In this document: in pieces, positions 22,543 through 36,086 of the stretch | Position numbering within the stretch: the stretch's first letter is position 1 | Layout of the letters: every line of letters begins with the position of its first letter | From: Adiantum capillus-veneris | Lineage: Eukaryota; Streptophyta; Polypodiopsida; Polypodiales; Pteridaceae | Direction of reading: 5' to 3' | DNA length: 64,000 nucleotides | Assembly: GCA_014529385.2 (NCBI GenBank) | Contig: CM043963.1 | Location: 4,095,001 to 4,159,000 of the forward strand | Made by a program: the position numbers and the translations under genes | Notes under the pieces: model-generated | Databases searched by the model: none | Told to the model about the DNA's origin: nothing | What the model saw: only the letters and a program-made list of their open reading frames with translations

Positions 22543-24298
22543 GTAAGATGCACATCATATTTGGTTTGGCATTACTGGTATGGTAGAGATTTTGAAAGAG
22601 ATAATTCTACAAGGTACTTGAGTAGAAAGATTAGATACGGTTGGTTTTAACTACTGTTTTGTATTATCAGAGCTAATCACTAATGGTTTTCCTGTATAGA
22701 AGTAATTGGCTTCGGTATGGGTCTGCAGTTGGCAGAATCTTTAAAGGGATTTTATATATTTGTTCTTGGGTTGGCTTTTCTTTCTCACAGTACAAAGCCT
22801 TGCCATGGCTTGTTTTCCTGACTCACACATAAGCATTGTCCTCAATAAGTTGTTTGACTGGATATAGTTGCCTAGCTATATACTGCTAAAAATGGTCAGA
22901 ATAGGATGATTAGTTACCTACACTAACTCCTCTGATGGCTCATAACACTTCAACTGGGTAGAAAGGTTAAACTTGCTATAATCTGATTATGGGTTGGTTT
23001 GGTTCTTGGCACTAACATCCGACTATAGATTCTTATCTTTTCTCGGGTTACATAACTGTATATTTCGAAATAACTTTGTTGGTCATCATAACTGATTCAG
23101 GACAGCATGCTAAAAATGGTTTTTTTTTTTTTAACACTAACACTATCTGTTTGATTGCATAAACTCTTAAATATCTGATTGGACACCAGTGGGGCTAATA
23201 GATTCCTAAACTGCGACGTACTATGACTTCCATATGTGGTCTGAATTTGGTATGGTTATGGATATCTAACACGCAGCAGACAGCCTCTGCTTTTTCTTAT
23301 CTTTCTTTCAGCAGGCTCTAGCTATTATCTGTGATAATGGAAATCCTTCAAAACTATTGAGGTTTCTAAAAAGGACTTTACCTTGAAACTGGGTTGCAGT
23401 AAATGGTAAGATACGTATGGTATTTGAGAGTGCTCTTGGAAATATGTAACACAGCTCTATTATCTCACATTTTTTTCAGTAGTAAACTAGAATATAGACT
23501 AACTTACTAGTTTATTTCTAGATGGATGGTAACAAAAACAAGCTTGGGTTTGGGTTGTATGTATAATCACACACCTTTACTGACCTCTGACTTAGGCCGG
23601 GTGACTATGCTACTACAAATATCATGAGTATGTCTTTGTACTTATGCATACTCCTTTCTATTGATTCACAGCACAGTGGTAAGGCTGGGAATGTTGAACA
23701 AGGTACATGCTGGATTGGGTTGTTTTTCTGGAAACAAACACCCGGATTCTTTCTTTTTCCTTTCCTATGCTACAACACCTGTTGTTCTAGTCTGACCTTT
23801 TTCTTCCTTTAGCTGGTTCATGACAGCAGGACACAGGTTCTTTTGGAACTATACTAACTTTATCTGATCTTTTGCATAAAACAACTGAACTATTTAGACT
23901 TACCAACAAGGGGGTTACTACACCTTTGCCCTGCGACTTAGAAGAGTTCACATAAGAGAGTGCTTTCTTGTTTGGCTGAAGGTATATGACTCCGGATACC
24001 AGACAACGGTTGTTGGTCTTTTTAGTTTTTGTCTAATGTGCTATGTATATTGTTTAAAATTAGAACTCTCTCTCTCTACGCACATGGGTGCTCTTAGGCC
24101 AATTTTTGACTTCAGACACCAAGACCATTTCTACAGTATTCTTGACCTTAGAGGAGATGGCTTATAGTAATATCTTCTAAGGCTGGGGGTTTACCACACA
24201 ACTGTTATGACCTTTGTCCTTGTTGGTTTTAAGTTGATGTACCTACCTCTATCTTTTTTTAGACTTTACTTAACTAAATTTATTGTATGCTACTTCAG
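22543..24298 (+). other. Intron-rich 5' region of PLE copy 2
   Basis: Matches 16037-18411 of copy 1, apart from the 620-base deletion near 24025. There are many splice-like motifs and no long open frame. Confidence 0.5.
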
Positions 24299-25660
24299 AT
24301 TATTCCTATATCCTTGGCTTTTGAACCCTCCACTCTACCCTTTTCTCCGGCTTTCCTTCTCGTGATTAAACTAATCCGAGATCCCTCAGCCATTTCCCTC
24401 CTAAATCTCTATTCTAAAGTGACGGAGATACATGACTCCATCATGAATCTGTTGACTTTTAACGACTGGGTGCTGATTCTTGCCAATCTAGTTGCGGATT
24501 CGAAGGAAGGTTTGATCCATCTTCAGAAGTTAGCTTCTAACCTCTCTGCTATTGAATCAAGTCATAAAGCAGATCTGTTGGAATTTTCATCTAAAGGAGC
24601 TGACCTCTCCAACTTTATCAGGAAACTCTGTGGCCTTACCTCTTGCTTTGCCACCACTAAATCATTTGATCCTGCTAAGGCTCCTAAAGGCCTTTTTTGC
24701 AGGGATGATGCGGCTTTGGAAGCAGTTAAAAGCTTTCAACAGGGACTTAGCTCATCAAGTGAGACCTTCTTACTTGAGCTAGTTCCGAAGGTTTCCAAGT
24801 GCTTTCCCTTCCTCCCACCTAGGCAGATCGCCATTGAAGGAATCGAACTTGACCATCAGCTATGGGAACTTCAGAACAAAGCTTTTGTTGCACCCATCTC
24901 GATTGAAACCTGGGTATTCCTTACAGCTCTACCAGCCTCTACTAGTGAAGACTGTCGCCTAGAAACCCTCAAAGGGATTCAATTCTTGGATAAAGGTGAT
25001 GTTATAAAAGCCCCTTTTAGTATGCACTTCTTGGATTCTAGGAAATGTGCAGCTATGTCTGGCATTTGTGTTAGAACCAAGGGAACGATGACCTTTTCAA
25101 AGCAAAGCAGTGAGTTCTACTCGGAGTCAATTTGGAACATCTACCGACCCTACATCGAGTGCGCCTGCAAAGCTCTGGATGCTAAAGCTGATTGTGAAAG
25201 TAATATTCTCTAGTTTGATCATGCAATCTGGTTCTTAATCAACCATCTGGAAGACCTCTTTCCTTCTCGAACAGAGGAGCACTTCCTCCCTATGATCTGT
25301 TCTTGGCTTGGAGACCAAGCCAAGGAAGCCGTGCGAGCACAGATCGCCTATCTCCATTTTAGGAATTTCATGTATGAAGCTCTGAATAAATTGAAATTGG
25401 AAGCACCTAGCCACTTATTATCAAATCTCAGTGCTGCGAAGGGTATCAAACATATTCTATCCCTTCTCAAACCTTCTCTAGATGTGGAGTAAACTCCCAC
25501 TTTGAAAAGGCCTTTGCTAACTAGTACCGCCTCACACTCTATCACCTCTTTTTTATCCCCTTCCTCTGTACCTAGGTCTTCTTATGGCCGTAATAAAGCT
25601 AGAAGCTATGTTAAAGGAAGAGGGAAGAATCTTTCGATCAAGAAAATGTTTAACTCTTGA
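24299..25660 (+). pseudogene. PLE copy 2 upstream open region (454 codons, two stops)
   Basis: The same 454-codon region as in copy 1, without any length change. It has only two stops: TAG in ESNIL*FDHA, where copies 1 and 3 have Trp, and TAA after SLDVE, shared with copy 1 (copy 3 has GAA, Glu). It continues PTLKRPLL... to RSSYGRNKARSYVKGRGKN before TGA. Conservation of length and sequence between copies suggests that the source element was coding here. Domain unknown. Confidence 0.72.
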
Positions 25661-25815
25661 TTATCTTTATCTTTCAGATCAATCGAACTGCTTCCGGGAA
25701 GCTGTTTTTATCCAAAGATGATATTCTAAAGAAGCGGATTGTGCACTGACATTTTACTAATCGCATTTTTTATTTCTTTACTCCAAAATGTCTGATACAT
25801 CATGCTTTTCAACAG

Positions 25816-27633
25816 GTGTTTGGCGATACTTGTAAGTTGGATGAACTAACTTTTGGATGGACCTTTGATCCACCACTAAAGAACTTTGTTTATTCCACTG
25901 ACTTTCTTACATCGGACAAACAACCACCTTGTACATGTTCTCTGTTTAGAAAATACTGCTCTGATTTTCATGATCTTGGACAACATGTAATTACCACTGA
26001 CCTTTCTTTATTAAAGTCACCTGAAATCAAAGACCTTTTGGGAAAAGGCTTGAATCATATCCCACTTCAACCTCTAAACCCACACTTGGCGTTTGCCGCA
26101 CTACTAGCTTGCTTGGATGACATAGCCAAAATATTGGATTTAGACAGCCTACAACACGCTAGGCTTTCGGATTCATTGTCCTCCTATTTTCAAACATGCA
26201 TTGAAGCAGTTCCCCATACATGGATAAGCCAAGAAACATCATGGCTTTCCCCTTCTCTCTTTTCTTTGATTAGTAAAGTCAAAAATGATTGGTTTGTGGT
26301 AGGACTTGACAAAGCCCCACATATACCGACTTTCATCTACAAATATTTAGCTAGAAAAGCGGCTGAGAATAGAATTAAGGGACCAGAATTTTTACTCTCT
26401 GAAATGGATCCGGGAGAATCTCTTCGGTACCTTGACGCTTCACTTAGCTTCTTTAAACTAGACACTCACAGCTCTAAATTACCGATACTCTTTCCCACAT
26501 ATAAAAGTCATAAGCACAAGTTCCGTTGGATTTCCGATGCCTCCAACTGTATTATGTTACATACCTGTCTTAACCTCATTCTTACAGATTTCAGTAGCAT
26601 CTGTGAAAAACGATTCATGGAGGTTAAAACCTTTACTGGACTTGAGGTCAACAATTTTTGGCTGGTAAAATACGCTTTGGAGGTTTTTATTAATCTTCCA
26701 AAATACATTTTTTCTATGTTTACGGCAGATATTACTCAATGTTATGAAAACATCTCTCTTTTTTACTCTTTTGGACTTTTCTCTGTCCTACAACAAATTA
26801 GGAATATGGTGTTTGATAGGAGGAAGAGGATGGGGCAACATGCTATCTCTCTTACTAGAAGTCCTAGATGGATAAAAAACACGCTCAAGGGACTACCTAC
26901 ATACTATAACCTAAATACATTAATGGATCTCATTGAATGGCTCTTTCAGAACTGTTTTGTCCAACTAGGAGACAAATGTTTTCGACGAATCCATGGCATC
27001 CCTATGGGTTTTTCTTGCTCAGCTGTTATGTGCAATCTATACTTAGCGTTTTTTGAATTCAAATGGATACAAAAACAATTAGAGGTAACTATTAACACTA
27101 CTGATCTAACTCTTTTTTATCATACATACAGATATATGGACGATATATTAAGTCTAAATAACCCGGACTTTGCTCAGAGCCTTCCTCTTATCTATCCTGA
27201 CAATCTGAAGATTGAACCAACATTCACAGAATGTATGTTGGTCGCTGACAACAACTTTGTGACTAAAACTAATTTTTTGAATTTGGAACTATCACTTCTC
27301 TCTCCCTTTTCTAGAGGTTTTGTCATTGAATTCTCTTGGAAACGGGATAATCTGCATTTAGGACAAATTGGATATGTCAAGAGGAAGAGTAATCGTCCTC
27401 ATAAGATAACCCTAAAAACCTGTCTTGTCCTGGTCTATCTCATTTTATACTCTTCCTCCGATTCTTTTATTGGATTCCGTGCTATTTGCCACCTTATAAA
27501 GAAATATAGATCGAATGGTTTCATACTAAAGGAACTACTTGACACTATTAAGAATTTTCTTAGCAAAGGTTCTTGGCCCCTTTGTGCAGCTAATAAAGAC
27601 ACTGTGATTGAGCTTATGAACCTCGTACACTAA
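25816..27633 (+). CDS. PLE reverse transcriptase exon, copy 2 (intact, 605 codons)
   Basis: An uninterrupted RT exon with the same acceptor (TTTTCAACAG) and length as copy 1. I count nine amino-acid differences out of 605 (for example NHFPL/NHIPL, FDALL/FAALL, GPDFL/GPEFL, LCVAN/LCAAN), about 98.5% identity, none in a catalytic motif. The CxC motif, motif A Asp, GIPMGFSCS and YMDD are all present. Two open 605-codon RTs side by side suggest that insertion, or homogenisation, was recent enough to leave this exon unbroken while the upstream region collected stops. Confidence 0.9.
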   Translation: MFGDTCKLDELTFGWTFDPPLKNFVYSTDFLTSDKQPPCTCSLFRKYCSDFHDLGQHVITTDLSLLKSPEIKDLLGKGLNHIPLQPLNPHLAFAALLACLDDIAKILDLDSLQHARLSDSLSSYFQTCIEAVPHTWISQETSWLSPSLFSLISKVKNDWFVVGLDKAPHIPTFIYKYLARKAAENRIKGPEFLLSEMDPGESLRYLDASLSFFKLDTHSSKLPILFPTYKSHKHKFRWISDASNCIMLHTCLNLILTDFSSICEKRFMEVKTFTGLEVNNFWLVKYALEVFINLPKYIFSMFTADITQCYENISLFYSFGLFSVLQQIRNMVFDRRKRMGQHAISLTRSPRWIKNTLKGLPTYYNLNTLMDLIEWLFQNCFVQLGDKCFRRIHGIPMGFSCSAVMCNLYLAFFEFKWIQKQLEVTINTTDLTLFYHTYRYMDDILSLNNPDFAQSLPLIYPDNLKIEPTFTECMLVADNNFVTKTNFLNLELSLLSPFSRGFVIEFSWKRDNLHLGQIGYVKRKSNRPHKITLKTCLVLVYLILYSSSDSFIGFRAICHLIKKYRSNGFILKELLDTIKNFLSKGSWPLCAANKDTVIELMNLVH

Positions 27634-27651
27634 TTTACTGGTTGTACGGGC

Positions 27652-27674
27652 GGTCTCATCACCTAGCGATGACC
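27652..27674 (+). other. Conserved 3'-terminal hairpin of PLE copy 2
   Basis: The same GGTC(TC)ATC / GATGACC stem as copy 1 with a changed loop (ACCTAGC). This is stem conservation with loop variation, but from only two copies. Confidence 0.45.
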
Positions 27675-27712
27675 CCCCTCACCACGTGATAGATCTTCCC
27701 TGGGTAAGGGTG

Positions 27713-28788
<1,076 letters not shown>

Positions 28789-30382
28789 TGTAACATTTAA
28801 TGGCCTAAAATCTTATGTGTAGCGGAAATTAGCATGAATATAGTGGGCAGTTCATTAGAATAGATTCCTAATGAGAATTACAAGAGTGCTTGGGTGGAGA
28901 GAGAGCAACAAAAAGCATAACACCTAGTTAGATAGCATTGACAATACTTTCAAAAGAGAGAGCAATTAAGCTATTGACAACAGTTGAGGACCGGATTTGC
29001 ATGGAGCCGGTCCCCCGTCCAAAAGGCTTTGTATTATGGTTTCTCCCATCAAGAGAGACATTGTACAATACAATTCTTTGTGTTCCTTCAAGACTAGCTA
29101 GTGCAATGAAGATGGAAGCTTCATACACCAAGCAAAACACTTAATCAAACACAACTTGAATTATCCCCGTTCTCAGACCCAAGACCTCACACACCTTCGA
29201 AGATGGTGAGAGCTAGCAGGGTATGAGAGTAGATTGAGAAGAAAAAGAAGTATCTTACGAGAAAGATGTACATCTCCTCACATAATCACTCATATTAGCA
29301 TAGCTTAGCTTAGTAATTAGCTTGGTAGAGAAGAGGAGCATGCATTGAAGCTTGGCTCTTGGTTGGATTTGCATCCACATGCCAAGAGAGTGTTGATGTA
29401 GGCTTCTATCTCACAAGCTTGGAGTAGGTGATGAGCTCTCCATTAAAGCTTGGGAGGAGATAGAGTATTTTCCCTTCACACATGGTCAAGTGTGAGAGTG
29501 TGTGTGTCAATGCCAAGCAAAAAATCAGCCCCCTCTCTCTCTTGGGCGAGCCCTAGCTGCTAATTAAGTCTGGCTTTTCCCTCATTGGACCTCCCCAGGT
29601 CAAGCCAATAGGAATTAAGCAGCATAAGTGATAGCTTTTTGACATGTGTCCCCCTTTCCCCTTTTGTGAGAGCTTTAGGTAATTAAATAATTAAACTAAA
29701 CTCTCATTGGACCCCTTTGCCTCCTGGCCAATAGGAATCAGGCAAGCCATGGGGCTCCTGAATGCTCATTGGACCCCTTGGGAGACTGCCCAATAGTCTT
29801 CTAGGAGACTTAATTCTCATTGGTTTCTTTTATTAAATGTTTTTAAATTAATTAAACTAGATTTACTCTAGCTTAATTCTCATTGGTCCACTTCAAGGGT
29901 CTTCCAATAGGAACTGGGCACACCTTGTGGGCATCTGGCCTAGGGAGCTGACATGTGTCCCTCATTCCCTTTGTGTAAAGGGAGCCTGTGTGTGTGTGTG
30001 TGGTTTTCTCTCTCATCCCCTAGCTTTGGGGCTCGCCCCCTCCCATGTAGGGATGTGCAAAGACTTTTTAGGGCACACACTAAGCATCCAATTTTCCCTA
30101 GGGTTGACCTTTGGACACAACCTTTGAATTTTGGAACCTTAGCATTTTGGAAGTCTTAATGGGCTGAACCTTAGGGTCTTTTTGGCCCATTGTTTCACAT
30201 GGCTCTTTTGCAGATGGCCCCCCCTTTGGATCCCTATTTTCCCTCCTTTGGATCCCTACTGTGGCCGGTCTGCTAGCTTAACCAATATTCTAGCTTTTTC
30301 CCCCTTGGCACTTCCCCACATTAAATGATCAGTTTAATATGAGAAAATCATTTAGGAGAATTAGATATTGATTATTATGACA
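28789..30382 (-). repeat. Gypsy 3' LTR
   Basis: 1594 bases, on the left because the element is on the - strand. Next to it, 30383-30395 reads on the - strand AAGAGAGAGGTAA, the polypurine tract. A diverged relative of this LTR lies at 1-500. Confidence 0.95.
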
Positions 30383-30740
30383 TTACCTCTCTCTTGAAAT
30401 CATAGTCGTCCTCGACTATGGTGTAGAGAAGATAAAGCATATGCATGAGTCCTTTTCTTTAGCGGGTAGAGGATCCCTATGTTACCCTACGACATCATTC
30501 CATAATGGATGACTAGTCCATTTGGCGCTTGAGAGCCTGAGGCTGCCGCAAGCATGTCTGCACATTAGTCCTATCAGTCTTCCATAGTAGAGTGAGAAGC
30601 TCTACTTGGTGTTCGGGAGACGTCGTCTCCGCAAACTTGATCTAAGCATGCATACTACTTCATTTTTGTGCACAAATAAATAAAAAGAGAGTCTTATAAG
30701 ACAAAAATTTTTGTTCATTTTTAACATTTTGTACATTTGC

Positions 30741-33190
30741 TTACTCTTGGGAGGCATTGTAAGCATTGACAAGGTTTAGGTTATCCTTTAATTGTATGCC
30801 TTGCATCCATCTAGCATCTTCAAAAGGATAATTCTTAAACTTAATAAGATATCGTCGGATAGTCTTACCGCCTCTTAATACCTTGTCTTCATGTCGGAGA
30901 ATGGACTCGGGCTGCAGCACCTCCTCGTGGTCCTCGATCTCCGGTGGATCTTCAATAGTTGGTTCTTGAGGTGGCTCTCCTTTGTAAGGCTTTAATAGGC
31001 TCACATGAAAAGCATTGTGTATGAGCCAATGATTGGGCAACTTAAGTTGATAGGCCATCTCATTGATTGGCCTAAGAATCTGGAAGGGACCATAATACCT
31101 TTTTGCTAGTTTAGCATAGTACTTTTGGTGGCCCGTAGGATTCTTGCCCGTCGTGTGCCTTAATCGAGCCTTGGGAAACTTTAACAAGACCCAATCGTTT
31201 TCTTTAAAGGCTTGGGCTCTTCTGTGCTTGTCAGCAGCAGCCTTTTGCCTTTGCTGTGAGATAGAGATAGCATCCTTAATCTTTTGGAAAGATTCTTGTA
31301 GGTCTCGGCTATACTCATCTGCAGCGAAGATCTTCCCATGTACCTTAAGTAGCAAGGGACTTTTTGATCTTCCCTCAATTACCTCGAAAGGTGCTTTTCC
31401 TGTGGAAGTATGTACAGTGTTATTGTAAGCATACTCTACTAAGGGTAAGTACTTCTCCCATTGGGATCTTTGATCTACTTCCGTTACATAGGCTTTTAGT
31501 AGATCAAGAATGGTTAGGTTAGCTATTTCACTTTGGCCATCAGTTTGTGGATGATAGGCCGAAGAGAAGTTTAGCCTTGTTCCTAAATTCTCAAAGAGAC
31601 CCTTCCAGAAATTACTGGTCATTCTAGGATCTCTATCCGACACTATGGACATTGGCAAGCCATGGTACTTGAAAATTTGTGAAATGAAGAGGGTTGCCAT
31701 TTGATGGGCTTTGATAGTCTTTTTGACAGGTATAAAATGAGCTTGTTTACTGAACCTGTCTACTATCGTCCATATTCCCGTATTCCCATGGATAGACTTA
31801 GGCAATCCAAAGATAAAATCCATGGATATGCTCTCCCACGGTGAATTAGGGATTGGCAAGGGTTGAAGCAATCCAAGTTGCTTCCCTCTATCAAATTTTG
31901 TCTTTTGACATACCACACATTTGGAAACATACTCGTGTATGTTCACTTTCATGGTAGGCCAATAGAAATATGTTTCAATTCCCTTTAGGGTAGACTGAAT
32001 CCCTCTATGCCCTGCATATGGGGGAGCATGAGATTCATACATTACTTTCTCACGTAGTGAGTTAGTAACGCATAGTCTATTGCCATAGAGAAGATAACCA
32101 TCTTGTAAAGTAAATGGTTCTTCTTTCTTCCCTAATGCAAGGGCTGAAATCACATCTCTAAAATCGGGATCAATAGCATACTCATCTATCATTGAAGATA
32201 GATCATTGTGAGTTGCTATGGAAACCGCATTCACTCTCGGTCGTCTTGAGAGTGCATCGGCTACTTGATTATGCTTGCCAGCAATGTGAGCAATATGAAA
32301 ATGAAATTGCGAAAGGAAATTTGCCCACCTCATTTGTTTGTCGGAGAGCTTGGTCTGCGTCATGAAGTACTTAAGACTTTGGTGATCCGTTCGCAGAATG
32401 AAAGGAGTCCCCAATAAATAGTGCTTCCATGAGTCTAAGGCATGTAGAACTGCAAGGAGTTCTTTTTCGTATATGCCTAGAGCTTGCTCAACAGGATCGA
32501 GCCTTCGACTCTCATAGCCTATGGCGTGCCCTTCTTGGAGCAAAACAGCCCCAAGGCAATCACCACAAGCATCACATTGGACCTCAAATGGTTTTGAGAG
32601 ATCCGGTAGTGTAAGCACAGGTTGAGAGATAAGCTTTTCTTTAAGCTTTTCGAAAGCATTGTTCTCCTTAGCAGACCACGTATACCTAACATTTTTCTTT
32701 GTTAGGTCATGTAATGGTCCCGCAATTTGTGAGAACTTTTCTATGAAGCGTCTATAGTATGCACACATACCTATAAAGCTTCTTAGTTCATGAAGATTCC
32801 TTGGTTTAGGCCATCCTTTTATTACCTCTAACTTGGATGGATCCATTTGGATTCCATCTTGAGAGATAATGTGACCTAAATATTGAATCTCTTGCAAGAA
32901 AAATTCACTTTTCTTTCGATTAACATAAAGTTTATTCTCTCTTAAAACTTGAAATATTACCTGGAGGTGTTGCTTGTGTTCCTCCAATGAATTAGAGTAG
33001 ATGATAATATCATCAAAGAACACTCCAGTGAAGGTTCGATGAGGCCTGAACAGCTTCTCCATCAAGCGGTTAAATGTGGCTGGTGCATTAGTCAAGCCAA
33101 AAGGCATGACAATGTATTCGTAAAGACCAAATGTAGTACGAAATGCGGTCTTTACAATGTCTTGATCAACTATCCTTATTTGATGATAGC
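30741..33190 (-). pseudogene. Gypsy pol: RT, RNase H, integrase, chromodomain-like tail
   Basis: The open part from MPFGLTNAPATFNRLM (33107) runs 788 codons to TAA at 30741. It holds RT with FFDDIIIYS, RNase H with the QCDACGDCLGAVL and DALSRR segments, an HHCC integrase zinc finger (CVVCQKTK), an integrase core with DFIFGLP, SDRDPRMTSNFW and YHPQTDGQSE, and a C-terminal chromodomain-like stretch (YLIKFKNYPFEDARWM, about codons 745-775). That tail marks a chromovirus. Upstream, [12 protein letters not shown] (near 33180-33215) is in this frame, but the preceding DKLQG is not. A short deletion at about 33220 therefore splits the RT domain, and the RT should be inactive. Confidence 0.93.
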
Positions 33191-33196
33191 CACTTT

Positions 33197-33906
33197 TTAG
33201 GTCGATCCTTGTAGCTTATCAAATAGGTCTTCTACCCGTGGAACGGGAAACCTATTCTTGATAGTGATCCTATTTAGTGCTCTATAGTCGACACACATAC
33301 GATATGTGCCGTCTTTCTTTTGCACTAATAGCACAGGTGAGCAAAATGGAGATGAGCTAGGCCTAACCATGCCCTTCTCAACTAACTCATGCACTTGCCG
33401 CATAATCTCCTCTTGTTGAGCTTGAGAAACTCTATAAGGAGGTTTGTTAGGCGGTGAACTTCCTGGAAGAAGTTCAATTGCATGGTCGTCATTACTTCGT
33501 TTAGGAGGTAGCTCACAAGGGATGTCGTCAATAAAGACATCTTGAAACCCCTTGAGAAAATTGGATAACTCTAATTCCTTTTGGTTGCTTTTATTTTCTT
33601 TTGCTAAAGCATTAGGTTCATTTTGAGAATCTTTAACAAAAATCATGTACACGGAAATAGAGCTCTTTATTGACTTGTTGAAAGCTGGTGTATGTACAAT
33701 GGGGATGGTGTTACCCATCTCCTTAGCATCTATATACATGTCCTTTTCCCTGAACTTAAAGGAGATTCTCCTTTCAGGAAATTTAACATGGGCAGCCAGG
33801 CGGTCAAACCATGGTGCCCCTAGGATTACATCCTCATGCTTGAGAGGAGAGATAAAGAAGTCCTCTTTGTCCACATAGCCTTGGACATGAAGCCTCAATT
33901 TCCCAA
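33197..33906 (-). pseudogene. Gypsy pol: protease end and RT start
   Basis: The frame from [14 protein letters not shown] contains the protease end ([12 protein letters not shown]), a linker and the start of RT ([42 protein letters not shown]). It stops just after DKLQGST because of the deletion described for the downstream part. It is also out of frame with the protease start, which ends at 33907, so a second frame change lies near 33935. Confidence 0.9.
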
Positions 33907-35669
33907 TTAAGGGAGTGACTGAAGCTTCTTGCCCCTTGAAGGCACTGTCTGCGGTAGGATATCTCCCATCTCGTAGGATTGTATGCCTAGCTTGGTGGCT
34001 AACTCCATAGATATGAAATTGTGAGTAGAACCAGGGTCAAAGAGAATAAAAGCATCATGTTCTCTTACCTTTCCCCAAGCATGGCATAGAGGAGATCCTT
34101 TGTGGTGAGTTTGATGAATCTCCTCCTCTTGGATTTCAACCAAAGAAGCTCTAGGAGGATCTTGGCGGTTGTTCTTTTGGGGACAAGCGCGGTACGCATG
34201 CCCTTGTTCGCCGCACTTGAAACACCGGTTATCTTTACGATAACGCTCAAGCTCTTCAGGAGAGAGTTTATTCTTTCCTTTGTAAACTCCCTTCTCTTTA
34301 GCTTTGTTGGAAGTGCCCTTAGGAGACTTTTGGACATTGTCCTTCCCCTTAGGCTCATTGGAACCCTTGTTTTCCGGGGGCTTATTATTTCTTTTACCCC
34401 CCGTTTGGAAATTGATTCGCGAGGCCACCATAGTATGGTGTATTACCGCCGATATGGTACGTGGCCTTTGGGAGTTGACATACTCCGCCATTTCTTCGGT
34501 TAAGCCCGCACAAAATTGTTGCTTTTGCTCTCCAAAATCCAACTTTTTGAAGACAGTGGCTTTGAGTTGTAGGTCCCAAAACTTGTCTACATATTTGTGG
34601 ATGGATTCATTGGGAGAGAGCTTTAAGCTTCGCCATTCGGTGAGTACTTTGTCTTTGGCATCGGTGGCCAAAAACTGCTTCATAATGGAAGCTCTTAAAG
34701 CCTTCCATGTTCGTGGAGCTTCACCGTTGGCTCGTAGGCTAGACCACCATTGTCTGGCGGACTTTTGAAAGTGCATAGCTACATGGCGTAGCTTAGAGGA
34801 CTCCGTGAAGCCCTCATCTCCAAACGCCGCATCGAATTGCTGGATAAAGGCCAAAACTTTGTCTGTAGCACCGAAGGTGCCATCATAGGTAAGGAAAGAG
34901 ATGCTCTTCCCTCCCTCTTTGAATTTCTTCAGCTTGGACGACCTCTTCCATGCGGCATAGGATTTCCTATGGCCTCTTCTTTTTATGGTTCAAAAGTTGC
35001 ACCATCACTTTCTTCAGAAGATGAAGAATTTGAAGAAGGTGGAGAAGAGGGTGACCTCTTTCTCGCCTTTTTCTTGTCTTGATCTTTGTCGTCTTCACCA
35101 TAGCTTTCATAAGAGGAAGAGGATGAAGAAGATGGAGAAGAGGGTGTCCTCTTTCTCGCCTTTTTCTTCTCTTGCTTTTTATCATCCCTCTTTGAATTAT
35201 GGCGTGGAGAAGAGTGTGATGGTCTTCTCCGCTTTGGTGGTGATGGAGAGCGTTTAGCCCGCCGTCTTCGTGGAGCCATCTCCGCCGAGGTGGCGGGAGA
35301 CTCGCTTCTTTCTCGTTCCTTCGGTGGAGGCTCTTGAGTTCTCCTTTGGGAAGGAGATGCATCATCAAGAAGTAAGTTCTTGAGCCCTTCATATGGATTC
35401 TCTTCTTCTTCCCGAATCGGAGAGAGACCTCTTTTGGTAGTCTCACAAGGAGGCTTCCTAGGTGTTCTCTCGTCATGGTGATGAGCTTGGAGAATCCCGT
35501 GAGCACGAAGCTGCCGTTGCACTTCACTTTGGAGAGATGGATTGCCCATGGCTTGTTGAAGCTTAGAAACAAGATAGTTAACAAGCATTGAAGCATCATT
35601 AGTAGCTTGCTCATGAGCAAAATCAAAGTTATCAACATTAATTTCACTCTCTTTACTATTGTCAGCCAT
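33907..35669 (-). pseudogene. Gypsy gag and protease start, one frame break
   Basis: ATG 35669 opens a 228-codon frame. Its N-terminal half looks helical. It is followed by an Arg/Ser- and Lys-rich region with repeated KKARKRSPSSP-like blocks and an acidic Ser end, unusual for gypsy gag. It stops at 34983 (GATFEP*). A one-base frame change there (near CCATAAAAAG) would join it to the retrotransposon gag domain (SYAAWKRSSKLKKFKEGG, FIQQFDAAFGDEGF, SARQWWSSLRANGE), a CCHC knuckle (CFKCGEQGHAYRAC) and the protease start ([11 protein letters not shown]). The usual aspartic protease core is D-S/T-G, and here it reads DPG. The protease is cut by a frame change near 33935. Confidence 0.88.
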
Positions 35670-36073
35670 TCTAACAACTTTTAGGTGTAAACTTTTTAGG
35701 TGTACTTTGGCACTTCAAGCCCTAGTTGCTACTCCTCTTTACCCCTTTAGAAAAAGCACTCAAGCTACTGTACCCGCGGCTCGAATACCATTAATTGCAA
35801 GGAATAGAAGAGAGGGTCTTTCGACACCAAAACAGCACCGGCTCCTGTCAAGCTTCTAATAGCTCAATAGTGGTTAAGCCGTAGGCAAGCCCCGTAGGAC
35901 TCCACTATTAAGACCATAGCTCTCGACGGTGATGCCCCGTTAACTGCACAAAGGCAGGCGCACTGCAAGGCTGAAAAATCCCTATTCTACTTACTCACAG
36001 GCAATTAATAATACCAACCATTTGTAGCTAGCTTGAGGACCTCCCTTCTTGAGCAAGAAAAGAGAAACCTTGA

Positions 36074-36085
36074 GCTCTGATACCA
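36074..36085 (-). other. Gypsy primer-binding site
   Basis: The - strand reads TGGTATCAGAGC directly inside the 5' LTR, matching the initiator-Met tRNA 3' end. It fixes the element's orientation. Confidence 0.9.
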
Positions 36086-36086
36086 A

